In this document: piece after piece, positions 1 through 10,544 of the stretch | How positions within the stretch are numbered: the first letter of the stretch is position 1 | Layout of the letters: the number at the start of each line of letters is the position of its first letter | Assembly: GCA_036365145.1 (NCBI GenBank) | Contig: JAEOAD010000040.1 | Location: 14,361,501 to 14,425,500 of the forward strand | DNA: 64,000 nt | Source of the DNA: Orientallactaga sibirica | Lineage: Eukaryota; Chordata; Mammalia; Rodentia; Dipodidae | Direction of reading: 5' to 3' | Notes under the pieces: generated by a model | Database searches by the model: none | What the model was told of the DNA's origin: nothing | The model's input: the letters and a program-made list of their open reading frames with translations, nothing else | Position numbers and translations under genes: made by a program

Positions 1-696
1 TGAGCAGGCAGAACGGTTGTGATTCGTGGGAGGCGGCTCCCTCACTGTGGATTTCTTTCTTATCAAGAAGAAGGCTTTCTCGGAAGTCTCTGGACAGCTT
101 CTCTTCCCTCTCACGGTAGTCAGATGCCCACAGCAAAATCAATCATTGGCAGAGAGGAAAAAGATCATTAGGACTGGCTTTGGCCAATCGTGAGCTGTCC
201 CTTAGAGCCCGACACAGAGCCACATGAACACGGCAGGCACATGGTTAGCTAGGAAGAAGTGGGAAAAGGCCTTTTTCCTGGAGCCCAGGAAACTAGGCAC
301 ACGGAGGACACAGCCTAGGGGACAGTACGGAGGTCTGCTCCAGGGGGAGATCACCTTTCAGGCCATTTCCTGGACTCAGAACCCCAATTCCACTCAGGAC
401 TCACTGTCCCCACAATCCACTTGTCACCTTCTTTTCTTCCTTCCTTTCACTGACAGCTTATCATTTGCAAACTGTGTTTCCTAAGACGAGGCACATTTAG
501 CCTTTCTGAAAAGTCAATGTTTTCACCAGGGCATTTACCTTCCAAAGTGGCTTTCAGAGTCAAGTGATATAATAGGCGTGAAAGTCCCCAGCTTGGTGTC
601 CAGCACACAGCAAAGGCAACATGAATGTTGTTAAAATAGAAACAGGAACAGGGCTTTGTGTAAAATGTTGGGACTCTGAGTTACCAGTAACTCAGT
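1..696. other. Unrecognised non-coding stretch
   Basis: No repeat family, RNA gene or convincing exon was recognised. Short reading frames here have no recognisable motif. Confidence 0.5.
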
Positions 697-842
697 TTAG
701 GGGTCTGCACAGTGAGCTGACACTATGGTATGAATACTTTAGATTGTGTGGGTTTCCTTTGTCCACGATACCTGTCGAAATCACGTGGGCTCATTAAAAA
801 GAGTCTCATTCTTATAAGTTTGAATAGTGGGTAAAGGAGAAC
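697..842 (+). repeat. Left arm of an inverted repeat
   Basis: This segment matches the reverse complement of 1528-1820 once a B1 fragment in that arm is removed. Shared blocks include the stretches around TTAGGGGTCTG, TTTGTCCAC, ATTAAAAAGAGTCTCAT and GAATAGTGGGTAAAGGAGA. Identity is high but imperfect, so the repeat is not new. Its origin (terminal inverted repeat of a DNA transposon, or inverted duplication) is not known. Confidence 0.8.
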
Positions 843-1146
843 TAAGTGTTTCTGCCTTTTTTAAAAACAGGTTGGCAGGGCTGGAAGTAGCAAGAGGGTC
901 AGATCTGACTCGGCCAATGTCAGTGGGCAACAAAAGGGAGAGGCTAAGTTCACTTGGGGTCACTGCAACCCTGACTTAAAGCTAGTGCAAGTCCACCTCA
1001 CCTCACCCAGGGGAACCCTCTTTCCTACTTTAGGACTTCCTGCTCAGAGGGAAGTGAGGGGCTTAATCCAGCTGGGGGAAGTAAAGTGACAGGAGAATAA
1101 ATGCCTGCTGGTCTTTACTTATTATTTGTTTATTTATTATTTCATT
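843..1146. other. Spacer of the inverted repeat, unrecognised part
   Basis: Unrecognised sequence between the two inverted arms. No transposase-like reading frame is seen. The rest of the spacer is two B1 copies. Confidence 0.45.
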
Positions 1147-1180
1147 TTATTATTATTATTATTATTATTATTGTTATTAT
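1147..1180. repeat. (ATT)n microsatellite
   Basis: An ATT-rich run lies directly before the antisense B1 and probably grew from its A-rich tail. Confidence 0.8.
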
Positions 1181-1327
1181 TTTGGTTTTTCGAGGTAGGG
1201 TCTCATTCTGGTCCAGGATGACCTGGAATTCACTATGTAGTCTCAGGGTGGCCTCGAACTCACGGCAATCCTCCCACCTCTGCCTGCTGAGTGCTGGGAT
1301 TAAAGGCATGCGCCACCACACCCAGCT
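1181..1327 (-). mobile_element. B1 SINE
   Basis: Antisense full-length B1, a 7SL-RNA-derived SINE. Marks used for this family across the window are the head (GGCGTGGTGGCGCACGCC type), the block TTTAATCCCAGCACTC, the dipodoid-like block ACTACATAGTGAATTCCAGG and the end GAGACCCTACCTCGAAAAA. Here all four occur as reverse complements. Non-autonomous, mobilised by L1. Confidence 0.93.
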
Positions 1328-1476
1328 TGATTTTTTTTTTCAAGGTAGGGTCACACTCTAGCCGAGGCTGACCTGGAATTCACTATGTCATCTCAGGCTA
1401 GCCTCGAACTCACAGCAATCCTCCTACCTCTGCCTCCCGAGTGCTGGGATTAAAGGCATGAGCCACCACACCCAGC
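1328..1476 (-). mobile_element. B1 SINE
   Basis: A second antisense B1 directly abuts the first, making a head-to-tail pair. It starts with a T-rich tail and ends at CACCACACCCAGCC. Confidence 0.92.
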
Positions 1477-1527
1477 CTTGTATTCATTACTGATGGAGGT
1501 GATGTTTCAATTAATTCTTTCTTTATT

Positions 1528-1820
1528 TCTCCTTTACCCACTATTCAAAATTATAAGCATGAGACTCTTTTTAATGGGCCCATGTGATTCTGACAGGTAT
1601 TGTGGACAAAGGGAACCCACACAATATAAAATATTCATACAGGAAGCAGACGTAGGAGGATCGCTGTGAGTTCGAAGCCAGCCTGAGATGACATAGCAAA
1701 TTCCAGGTCAGCCTGGGCTAGAGTGAGACCCTACCTTGAACCCTCCCCAAAGATATATATATGTATTATGTATGTATATATTCATAGTACAGTGTTAGCT
1801 CACTGTACAGACCCCTAACA
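1528..1820 (-). repeat. Right arm of an inverted repeat
   Basis: Reverse-complement partner of 697-842. The arm is split by a B1 fragment (1641-1777) with a 9-nt target-site duplication ATATTCATA at 1631-1639 and 1778-1786. The arm therefore existed before the SINE landed. Confidence 0.8.
1641..1760 (+). mobile_element. B1 SINE, 5-prime truncated
   Basis: Begins at GGAAGCAGACGTAGGAGG and runs to GAGACCCTACCTTGAA, so the B1 head is missing. ATATTCATA flanks it on both sides. Confidence 0.85.
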
Positions 1821-2322
1821 TAGATCCTTACCCTATGCTCTGTCCCTTCCACACACAGCAGCCTCAAGACAACATTCACACACATGTGAATTACCTCTCC
1901 ACCCTCGGTCGGTTGTCTGGTCTCGTAACCTTCCGAGACCCAGGTTCTTTCCTTCCCAGCACCTGCTCCGGGGAGGCAGGCCGAAAAAGGCTGATGCAGA
2001 GTGCCGCTGCCCAAAGGAGCCCCAGAGCAGCTCAGGAAGCGTGGAGAAGCCAGGGTCCCTACTGAGCTGACGCTGTCATTCACACAGCTCCTGGGTAACT
2101 GATCTGTCCCGTGGAGTCTGAGACATTCTGGGTCTATAGCACCCTGCTTACCTTAACCCGCACTGAACCCGCGCTGCTATGACTGGTACATGGCTTCAGT
2201 GTGTGTGCACAGGAAAGAGCCTGGTCTTCACCGTGTGAACATGGGGTCCAGTGTCACGCAAGTAAGACCATCAACTCACAGAATGTAAGGCAAAGTTTTA
2301 TTGGATAAAAAAGACAGAAAAT
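1821..2322. other. Unrecognised non-coding stretch
   Basis: Moderately GC-rich unrecognised sequence. Reading frames exist on both strands over the same bases, which argues against a conserved exon. Confidence 0.4.
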
Positions 2323-2500
2323 CTGGGCGTGTTGGTGCACGCCTTTAATCCCAGCACTCGGGAGGCAGAGGTAGGAGGATTGCCGAGAGTTCGAGGCCAC
2401 CCTGAGACTACATAGTGAATTCCAGGTCAGCCTGGACCAGAGTGAGACCCTACCTCGAAAAACCAAAAAGAAAGAAAAACACAGAAAAGAAAAAGAAGAA
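2323..2500 (+). mobile_element. B1 SINE
   Basis: Near full-length B1 with an A-rich tail extended into AAAG-type repeats. Confidence 0.92.
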
Positions 2501-2890
2501 AAGCTGGTGCACTCCAAGGCTACATCCACTGTCAGGACGCAGCACAGAACTGTTTGGAGGGTCAGTTTTTATTGGAAAAAAACTACAAAATGTTTATTGC
2601 AAAACAGGATGGGAGTTAAGCCATAAAATCACAACTTACATTCTTAGAAGATTATAGGGAAGAAAAAACAGAACCGAACTTGTGAACAGATCTGTTGGTC
2701 AGTTACAAAAGTGCCTAGGGGTGGGGGGGTGTGAGGTAGCCTGCGGACCAAGAGTCTCAAAGTGTCTGCTTATCTGCCCTTAAGGACTTTGCTCAACAAT
2801 GCAGGCCCAGGGCATTCAGACCAGCAGAGCATCCTGTTTATCTGCTATCTCTACCTGCTCACGCAAGGGCTTCATGTCATTCTTTATGGG
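2501..2890. other. Unrecognised stretch with antisense AATAAA signals
   Basis: On the minus strand two AATAAA hexamers lie near 2566 and 2597, with a similar block near 2297. This could be the 3-prime end of an old retroelement or processed transcript, but no coding sequence is recognised upstream. Confidence 0.3.
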
Positions 2891-3380
2891 CTAACATTTT
2901 GCCCTCTTTACACTTTAAGAAGTGGCCTAGTCTTAGTGGGAGGTCCTTGGGTTACTGGTGGCTCTGCCCAGTGACAAAACCCTCATAGGACTCAGGTTAG
3001 ATCTTGCAGGACGGTGACTCCAAAATGGCAAGAGCAGCCCGTCCTCACTCTCTGGCTTCCTGTCTCACCACAGGATCTATGCTTTTTGTTTTGTTTTGTT
3101 TTGTTTTTCGAGGCAGGATCTCACTTTAGCTCAGGCTGGCCTAGAATTCACTTATGTAGTCTCAGGGCAGCCTCGAACTCTCGGCCATCCTCCTACCTCT
3201 GCCTCCCTGAGTGCTGGGATTAAAGGCGTGTGCCACCACGCCCGGCTTTGCTTTTTATAAGTACTAGTGCCAAGATGACATGCAGCCATCATACGAGATA
3301 GCTGGGGGAGGGGCCTCTTCAGAGATGACATCATGCTGTTTAGACTTTCAGCCATAGTCGCTGAGGTAAATAAACTCCTT
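2891..3380 (+). mobile_element. Old MaLR/LTR-like element, split by B1
   Basis: The block GTGGGAGGTCCTTGGGTTAC and a terminal AATAAACTCC-type polyadenylation region resemble MaLR-type LTRs. A B1 (3095-3246) interrupts it. Family assignment is tentative. Confidence 0.35.
3095..3246 (-). mobile_element. B1 SINE
   Basis: Antisense B1 with a (TTTTG)n tail at its left end and the head at CCACGCCCGGC. Confidence 0.92.
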
Positions 3381-3546
3381 TTCTTTTCTTTCTTTCTTTC
3401 TCCCCTGCCCCCCCACCCCGTCAGGGTTTCACTACTCTAGCCCAGGCTGACCTGGAATTCACTATGTACTCTCAGGCTAGCCTGGAACTCTCTGCGACCC
3501 TCCTACATCTGCCTCCCAAGTGCTGGAATTAAAGGCACTGGCATGC
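3375..3546 (-). mobile_element. B1 SINE with (TTTC)n tail
   Basis: Antisense B1 with a pyrimidine-rich tail. The head is degraded after TTAAAGGCA. Confidence 0.85.
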
Positions 3547-3845
3547 GAGGGATTTTATTTGTATGAAAGGAGCATAATTTATTTAAATGCTTCTCAACTA
3601 TTGCACATTTGGGTTATTTTTTAATGAAAAATTTTAAATTGAATATTGTTTATGACAATTTTATATTATAGTACAATGATACATTACTTAATGTAATCAG
3701 AATATTGTGTTATTTTATTATGGAAAGGAGAATGAGAATGGCTGTTACTAGCACTGATCTGTGTCAGCTGGGAACTTAGTGGTGCTGCATCTATAGATAG
3801 ATGGTGCTGAGCAAACTGAGAGGAAAACGTAGAATCCTTTGTGTC
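3547..3845. other. AT-rich unrecognised stretch
   Basis: AT-rich DNA with no recognised element or coding signature. Confidence 0.4.
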
Positions 3846-3922
3846 AATATTTTGAGGCAGGGTCTCCCTATGTAGCCCCAATTGTCCTTGAACTCACAAT
3901 CCCCCTGCCATGGCTTAAGGAA
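3846..3922 (-). mobile_element. Old B1 fragment
   Basis: TTGAGGCAGGGTCTCCCTAT and TCCTTGAACTCACA match the antisense B1 3-prime half. The head is not recognisable. Confidence 0.55.
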
Positions 3923-3983
3923 CTAGAATCTTCTCTGCATGCTGTAACTTGAATATGGCTCGTCCTCATCAAATTAATTTTGA

Positions 3984-4208
3984 GGGGCTGGAGAGATGGC
4001 TTAGCAGTTAAGGTGCTTGCCCGCAAAGCCAAAGAACCCAGGTTCGATTCCCCAGTACCCATGTAAAGCCAGATGCACAAGGTAGTGCATGTGTCTGGAG
4101 TTTTTGTGCATTGACTGGAGGCCCTGGTGTGCCTATTCTCTCCTTCTCTCTCTCTCTCTCTCTCTTTCTCTGCCTCCTTCTCTCTCTCTCAAATAAATAA
4201 ATAAATAA
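3984..4208 (+). mobile_element. B2-superfamily SINE (DIP-like)
   Basis: Full-length copy. Family marks used across the window are the head GGGCTGGAGAGATGGCTTAG with an A-box, a B-box GGTTCGATTCCCC (internal RNA polymerase III promoter of tRNA type), CCAGATGCACAAGGTGG, the body GTTTGCAGTGGCTAGAGGCC, a long (CT)n tract and an AAATAA-rich tail. The DIP name is from memory of dipodoid SINEs; the B2-type head is directly visible. Confidence 0.93.
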
Positions 4209-4229
4209 TGTCTGAAAAATATTAATGTT

Positions 4230-4582
4230 GCGGATTATTCCTTCAATGTGACAGTGTCAGAGGCCTTCGGGAGATAATTAGGTGAAGGTGCACCGCCCTC
4301 CTGCCTAAATTGTTTTTCTCTAGAGATTAGGTTAATTCTCTTGAGACAGGATTAGGTTTCCCAGTAGTGAGTTAGACCTCAGAGCTAGGCTAGTTACCCC
4401 AAGCAACAAGCCTGCCCTGTCTCCTCAGCTTTCTCACAGACGTGACCCTTCTGCAACGCCTCCCCTTTGAACTTCTCCGTCAACAGTGGTGCAGCGTGAG
4501 ACTGTCACCTGAATTCAGCTACAGGTGGGACCAGGAGCCAAAACTAATTTCCTTTCTTTATAAATTACCCAATCTTGTTTTT
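4230..4582 (+). mobile_element. Old MaLR-type LTR (MST/MLT1-like)
   Basis: The end, GAGCCAAAACTAATTTCC followed by TTTATAAATTACCCAATCT, matches the 3-prime part of MaLR LTRs. The upstream half is diverged. Confidence 0.6.
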
Positions 4583-4639
4583 TTTTTTTTTAATTTTACA
4601 GCAAAATGGAATGCACTAAGAGATTGACCACAGTGAGGA

Positions 4640-5940
4640 GTGGTCTCCAGATGATAAGACAGCCGAAATGTGACATGTTAGATGACATAATGAGATAAAA
4701 TATGGACGGCTATCTTGTAGCCTGGCATCACAGATGGACCGTGTGTGCAAAACTGGATCAACTATGAGATTAAAAGCCGACATATTTGATTATATCAATG
4801 TCAAGCCCTTCTGTTCAAACAGAAGAGACCACAAATAAGTACAAACAGACTGGAAAAAGATAGTGGCAATGTCTGAAATTTACCAAGGATGAATATCTAG
4901 AATATTCAAACAACTCCTGTAAATCAAGATTAAATCAAGACAAAAAAAAAATCAGCAATAGCATTGGGGAAATAAAAGAAGGGTAGCAACAGGCAGCTAA
5001 CCAACCAAGCAAAATTCAAAAACGCCTAAAAAGGGGCTGGGGAAATGGCTTAGCAGTTAAGGCGCTGGCCTGCGAAACCTAAGGACCCCGGTTTGATTCC
5101 CCAGGACCCACGTAAGCCAGATGCGCAAGGGGGCACATGCATCTGGAGTTCGTTTGCAGCTGCTAGAGGCCCTGGCGTGTCCATTCTCTCTTTCTCTCTA
5201 CCTGCCTCTTCCTCTTTCTCTCTCTCTCACACAAATAAATAAAATAAATTAAAAAAAAAAACACTTGAAAAGCATGGACGAGATTGCTCTAACATGTAAT
5301 AGAAGGACAGACTAAAACAACAATGAGACATCATCATTGGACAAGAAAATGGAGAAGATGGTCAGTGTCAAGGGTTGGGAAGATGATGTGTTAATAGGTA
5401 CCCTGGTTCACTGCTGGATGGGACCAGGGACTGGTCCAACTTTCCTCGACAGTCAAGGTGCCATCAAGTTGAACGCATCAGTATCTCCAGTCCAGCACAG
5501 GACTCCTCTGGATACGAGTCACTGGGAGTTTCTTACCCAAGACCATGAAGGAAGATGTATGAGGGGTCTCATCACAGCGTTGTTTAGGATGCTCAGAAAG
5601 TGGAGAAACCTGCACGTGCGTCATTGGAGAAGGGAGACGGTGAATATTGTTGGATTCAGCCTGTACAGCGTCCAGAAGAAACATTTCTACAGAGAGCCGC
5701 AGGGCTGCATCGCAAAGCACGGAGGGCAAAGAGGCAAGACACAGAGTAAGTTATCTGCAGAATATCAGAAGTCAATTAAAATATATGCATAGAAAATAGT
5801 AGGCATTTTCCAAGAGCTCATGCATATGAAAAGGTGCACTTAGATGTAATAGCAAGATTGCCTACAGTCAGGAAAGGGGAATGAAAGAAAAGACAAGGGA
5901 TAAAAGATAGCAAAGAGGGAAGAACCTTGAAGGATTAATA
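4640..5940 (+). mobile_element. Old L1 3-prime region
   Basis: Diverged sense match to the C-terminal part of mammalian L1 ORF2 and its 3-prime end. Recognisable blocks include AGAAGAGACCACAAATAAGT, GAATATCTAGAATATTCAAA, TTCACTGCTGGATGGGACCA and CACAGCGTTGTTTAGGATGC. A 151-codon open stretch at 5337-5792 lies within it and is relic sequence, not a gene. A SINE interrupts at 5033-5262. Confidence 0.75.
5033..5262 (+). mobile_element. B2-superfamily SINE (DIP-like)
   Basis: Full-length copy inside the old L1, with the CT tract and a terminal A-rich run. Confidence 0.93.
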
Positions 5941-5987
5941 AGTCAAAGTGGACCCTTTATGTCAAAGGGGAATCATCAGTATTCTTA

Positions 5988-6371
5988 TTTTTTAAAAAAA
6001 ATATTTATTAATTTGCAAGCAAAGATGAGAGAGAGAATGGGCCCAATAGGGTCTTTAGCCACTGTAAAAGAACTCCAGATGCCTGCACCCCTTTGTGTAT
6101 CTGCCTTTATGTGGGTTCTGGGGAACAGAACTCAAGTTGTTAGGTTTTTCTTTCTTTCTTTCCTTTTTATTCCCTGTTTTTTTGAGGAAGGGTCTCACTC
6201 TAGCCCAGGCTGACCTGGGCTATTCACTATATAGTCTCAGGGTGCCCTTGAACTCATGGTGATCCTCCTACCTCTGCCTCCTGAGTGCCGGGATTAAAGG
6301 CGTGCGCCACCACGCTCAAGTCCTAGGTTTTGAAAACAAGCATCTTAACCATTGAGCCATCCCTGAAACCC
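5988..6371 (-). mobile_element. B2-superfamily SINE, split by B1
   Basis: Tail and body occupy 5988-6148. The head, CATCTTAACCATTGAGCCAT, resumes at about 6340-6371. A B1 separates the halves. Confidence 0.85.
6149..6322 (-). mobile_element. B1 SINE nested in a B2-like SINE
   Basis: Antisense B1 with a (TTTC) tail. Similar CTCAAGT...TAGGTTTT strings flank it and look like a decayed target-site duplication. Confidence 0.9.
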
Positions 6372-6410
6372 ATATTTTTAATTATTGTATAGATTAAATT
6401 CCAGGAAGTG

Positions 6411-6660
6411 GGGCTGGAGAGATGGCTTAGCGGTTAAGCGCTTGCCTGTGAAGCCCAAGGACCCCGGTCTGAGGCTCGATTCCCCAGTACCCACGTAAGC
6501 TAGATGCACATGGTGGCGCATGCATCTGGAATTTGTTTGCAGTGGCTAGAGGCCCTGGTGCACCCATTTGCTCCCTCCCTCCTTCCTTCCCTTCCTCTCC
6601 CTCTCTCTCTCTCTCTCCCGTTCTCTATCTCTAATAAATAAAAGTAAAAATTAAAATAAA
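6411..6660 (+). mobile_element. B2-superfamily SINE (DIP-like)
   Basis: Full-length copy. The middle carries a small insertion near the B-box (GGTCTGAGGCTCGATTCCCC). Confidence 0.92.
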
Positions 6661-7312
6661 AAAAATTCCTGGAAGCAAGATGAGCGCATGGCAATCTCAA
6701 GTTAAAAGAAGGTAGAAAATCAACAGTGTTCCTTGTGGTGGGCGAAGTCTTTCAGCAAGGATCCTCTTCTGTTTGGGGGTCTGGTGCCATGGGCTATGGC
6801 TGTTCTCTCCCAGAATATCCTTGACCTTCCTCAGTGAGCGTCGCCTCTCTTCACTGGCTGGGTGAGGAAGAGACAGTTGTTCTCAGAGGCGGTTGCAGAT
6901 GTGCTGACTGACAGAGAATCAGATGCTGTTGCTGGTGCACACACCCGATGGACGGAGAATTGGATCTTGTGTGCATAGATTATCTTGTGGCAGCATCAGA
7001 TTAGCCCTGCACATTAGGGTCCCCGGGTCTTAGACTCTAGGTTGACTGGAGGCTCGAGGTTTGCGCTCCACCCTTCCATCACAGGAACCCTCCCCCTCCT
7101 CCAGCTCTGTCAGGCATGCCTAGGAGCCCAGTTCCTGCGTGCTGCCTGGAATCTCCCTGTCCTGAGGTCCTTCCTCTCTGAAGGAAAACAGGACTGAATC
7201 TCAGCTTCAGAGTCACAACATCCTTGCGAGGTGACTGGGGGGACACTCTTTCATAATGAGAAATGCTCCACCCCTATTTCTTTCTCTCTCTTTTAAGAAA
7301 TCTTTTTTTCTT
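6661..7312. other. Unrecognised non-coding stretch
   Basis: Nothing recognised: no SINE, no RNA gene and no conserved reading frame. Confidence 0.4.
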
Positions 7313-7315
7313 TTT

Positions 7316-7538
7316 TCTTGTTTTTAATATTTATTTATATTTATTTATTTATTTGACAGAGAGAGAGAGGAGAGAGAGAGAGAATGGGCACGCTGCCAGG
7401 GCTTCCAGCCACTGCAAACAAACTCCAGACGCATGTGCCTCCTCGTGCATCTGGTTAACGTGGGTCCTGGAGAATCAAACCTGGGTCCTTTGGCTTTGCA
7501 GGCAAACGCCTTAATGGCTAAGCCATCTCTCCAGCCTC
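7316..7538 (-). mobile_element. B2-superfamily SINE
   Basis: Antisense full-length copy, tail (TTTA)n to head AAGCCATCTCTCCAGCC. Confidence 0.93.
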
Positions 7539-8694
7539 CAAAGAGGTTTTTCTGTGTGCCTCAAGTGAGAGCCCAGAGTGAGGGCTCCTTAAACATGACA
7601 CTTCAGGTCTCCTTATATTGGTTCTCATGCAAAGTCCTTGGTCCTGTCTGGCCACAGCAGGGGAAACATGCTTTGCATAGATCCCCAGCTGATGGACTGG
7701 GGTGTTTCCTGAGAATCCCAGCTATGCAAATACCGTGAGTCAGCAGGTCAGAAGGCCAGGGGCAAGCCTGCACGCACTCCACCTGTGTCAACCTGTTTCA
7801 ACCAGGCGGGGCAATGATGGGTTTCTGACTGGGGACAAATTGATTTGGATGGGGACCCGTTTCCCTGACAAGCCAAATGAAGGGCTTGGATCCCATGACA
7901 ACAAGGTGAAAAATGTAAAGAAAACAAAAACAAGTAAGCAAACGGAAACGTCTACCTTCTCCTGGGAAAAGCTACAAGCAACCTGCCTTGGACATGACCT
8001 TGCCTGCTTGGGTCCTAGGCTGCATGGTTGTTTGATTTGTTCTCAGTATCTGATTTTCCTTGCACAGGGTTCAAGTTGATACTACTTGTCACGACCGAGC
8101 TGAGGGCAGGAGGGAGTGCTGAAGTGACTGACCAAGGACTTGGGGAAGCGGACGAGGCCTTGTTTCAAGTTCAGACTTGCCAAGTGTTGTTCTAAGGGAA
8201 GACCTAAGACAAAAGGAGGCCTCTGAGAGGGATTAAGTGTTTATTTATACCAGAGCCCCGCGTTGGCTTCCTGTTTGTCTTTCTGAGAACGGCTTGTCAG
8301 GATTGATGAAGTCCATCCAACATTTTCAAGGATACACACTGTAGAAAAGGCACTTGTCCCCGGGCCCTGTTTACGTTAATAATACGTACACAGTCACCAC
8401 CAAGTAACCACAGCACAAAGCAGTCCTCCTGCGATGGCTTTGTGAACTTGGGCCTCTCAAGTGTGAGCTTGAGGTTTTTTAACATGCAACCATATTCCCC
8501 TAGTTGAACATGACATACGCTCCGCAGTAGACAGCTTGAGGAGGGCATATTTTTATTTATTTATCTTTAAAATGGGTGCATCTTTATGGGGTATGTTATG
8601 GCAATTGAATACATGAGTATGATGAGTAATAATCAGATCAGAGTAACAAGCATTTCCATCTCTTTAACTATTAATCAGTTTTACTTTTTATTTT
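7539..8694. other. Unrecognised stretch of about 1.1 kb
   Basis: One of the longer repeat-free blocks. Short frames overlap on both strands (for example 7702-8079 plus against 7748-7933 minus), so I see no supported exon. Confidence 0.4.
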
Positions 8695-8848
8695 TTCATT
8701 TTTTGGTTTTTTGAGGTAGGGTCTCTCTCTGGCCCAGGCTGACCTGGAATTCACTATGTAATCTCAGGCTGGCCTTGAACTCATAGGGATCCTCCTACCT
8801 CTGCCTAAAAGTGCTGGGATTAAAGGCGTGTGCCACTATGCCCAGCTA
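8695..8848 (-). mobile_element. B1 SINE
   Basis: Antisense near full-length B1 ending at CACTATGCCCAGC. Confidence 0.92.
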
Positions 8849-8869
8849 CTTTTTATTTAAAAAATATAT

Positions 8870-9005
8870 ATGAGGCAGAGAAGGAGGGAGGGAGAGAGAG
8901 AAGGAAGGAGAGAGAGGAAATGAATGCACACATAAAGCCAGATGCACAAAGTAGGGCATGCATCTGGAGTTCATTTGCAGCAGCTAGAGGCCCTGGTGCA
9001 CCCAT

Positions 9006-9040
<35 letters not shown>

Positions 9041-9043
9041 GCT
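8870..9043 (+). mobile_element. B2-superfamily SINE, 5-prime truncated, with (CTGT)n
   Basis: The head and B-box are missing. The match starts near CACATAAAGCCAGATGCAC. The usual (CT)n has become a (CTGT)n microsatellite at 9007-9038. Confidence 0.85.
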
Positions 9044-9198
9044 GCTGGGCATGGTGGCACATGCCTTTTAGTCCTAGCATTGGGGAGGCTGAGGTAGGAG
9101 GAATGTTGTGAGCTCAAGGCCAGCCTAAGACTACATAGTGAATTCCAGGACAGTCTGGGCTGGAGCGAGCCCCTATCTCAAACAACCAGAAAAAAAAA
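9044..9198 (+). mobile_element. B1 SINE
   Basis: Sense B1 directly joined to the preceding SINE. Confidence 0.92.
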
Positions 9199-9324
9199 AT
9201 CTATATTTTCACAATGGAATACTATTCAACCAAGATGGAACTAACTCCTGTCATTTGCAGCAACAGGGTAGAACTGGAGGTCACTAAATTAAGTGAAATA
9301 AGCCAGACATAGAAAGAATATACT
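9199..9324 (+). mobile_element. L1 3-prime end fragment
   Basis: AATGGAATACTATTCAACCA, CATTTGCAGCAACAGGGTAG and AAGTGAAATAAGCCAGACAT match the end of mammalian L1 ORF2. Confidence 0.85.
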
Positions 9325-9466
9325 GCTGGGCGTGGTGGCGCACGCCTTTAATCCCAGCACTCGGGAGGCAGAGGTAGGAGGATCACCGAGAGTTCGAGGC
9401 CACCCTGAGACTACATAGTTAATTCCAGGTCAGCCTGGGCCAGAGTGAGACCCTACTCGCAAAACC
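9325..9466 (+). mobile_element. B1 SINE inserted in L1 end
   Basis: Full-length B1. AGAATATA occurs just before it and again just after its GAAA tail, consistent with a target-site duplication. Confidence 0.93.
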
Positions 9467-9469
9467 AAA

Positions 9470-9544
<75 letters not shown>
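9467..9544. repeat. (GAAA)n microsatellite
   Basis: Pure AAAG repeat grown from the B1 tail. It creates a low-complexity Lys/Glu/Arg reading frame without biological meaning. Confidence 0.95.
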
Positions 9545-9574
9545 GGAGAATATATTATGTGCAGTGGCTACTTT

Positions 9575-9830
9575 TGTATGGCTGTGACCATAGTATTTGC
9601 CAGAAACAACTTGAAAGAAGATTTATTTTGGCTCGTGGTTTCAGTCCATCACAGCAAGAAAAGCAACACGGTGGCCAGAGTGTGTGCCGGAAGTGCCTCA
9701 TATCATGGTGATCCAGGAAGCAGAGAGCAAGGCCCAACCAGGAGTGGGTTTGTAACTTTTAGATGCCCACCCATAGAGGCTGCTGGCTAGCCCTAACGGA
9801 CCAATTTATATCCCCAGCCATCTTGAAAGT
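9575..9830 (-). mobile_element. LTR-like interspersed repeat
   Basis: AAGATTTATTTTGGCTCGTG and the following Pro/Ser-like text match, in reverse, a family whose sense copies end in AATAAACC...AAGTTGCTTTTGTCAGG. Family name uncertain (MaLR-like or a rodent non-autonomous element). Confidence 0.45.
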
Positions 9831-10544
9831 AGGGGACACACAAGCAAAGCACCCAGGCTTAGGATACCGAGGGCTCCTATCCTATCAACTGTCCTTGGAT
9901 AGCGCTTGCCTCCCACCTCCCTCTAGCCTCAGCCCCAAACCAAAGCCTTGCAGACTCTGGCTCACTTGCCCAGTTCTCTAGAGGAAGGGGAGGAGATGTC
10001 TGTGCAATGCGGACAGCAGCAAAGCGGTCTTCTCACTGTCGTCTAACTATGTCGCCGCAAACAAGGAGAATCTGTGTGAAAGCCCCCGAAAACTGCAAAA
10101 TGAGATAGAAGGATGGATTTAATTAATCATTATCGCTCAGGTGGGACCGATCCAAGACTGATGCTAGACTGAGGGAGGACCCAGGGAGCTCTGACGTGCT
10201 GTCAGGTGTGAAGGGAAGAAATGAGGCCCGTTATTAAGGCCTCACCTGTAAGTAATCAAAATGAGAGAGCGCGGGGCTGTGTGGCGCTATGTATTGCTGC
10301 TACAACCACAGGCCTCATATAAATGCTAACAAGACAGGGATGAAGGCCAGGCTGGCCAGGGCCTTCAGGGAGCTGGTCCGCAGCTCTGTCTCCTGGGAGA
10401 TGCAGATGTCTTAAACTCACGGTGCCAGCATCTGTCACCCAGTAGATGTAACAGATTACAGCTGAAGGCCGTGTGGATTTCGCTTGTTTCCTTGTCTGGT
10501 TTGTGTCCCATTTGCTTTACCCTCTCCTATTCTCTCTAGGAATT
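9831..10544. other. Unrecognised stretch, candidate conserved non-coding DNA
   Basis: Repeat-free as far as I can see. It holds three CAGGTG/CACCTG E-boxes (10138-10143, 10203-10208, 10243-10248) and a TTAATTAATCATT homeodomain-like site near 10119-10131. Conservation cannot be tested here. Confidence 0.3.

Noticed and set aside
2550..2610. 3-prime end of a gene on the minus strand (two AATAAA)
   Set aside because: No coding sequence or splice context upstream on that strand; AATAAA is common in AT-rich DNA.
3984..4208. tRNA gene candidates (A-box and B-box) at this and many other places
   Set aside because: The boxes belong to tRNA-derived SINE heads; the following body, CT tract and A-rich tail show SINEs rather than tRNA genes.
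5337..5792. 151-codon open frame on the plus strand
   Set aside because: It lies in an old L1 ORF2/3-prime relic and is in part an altered frame of it.
9467..9544. CRISPR-like regular repeats
   Set aside because: The window is mammalian and the regular arrays are microsatellites without spacers.
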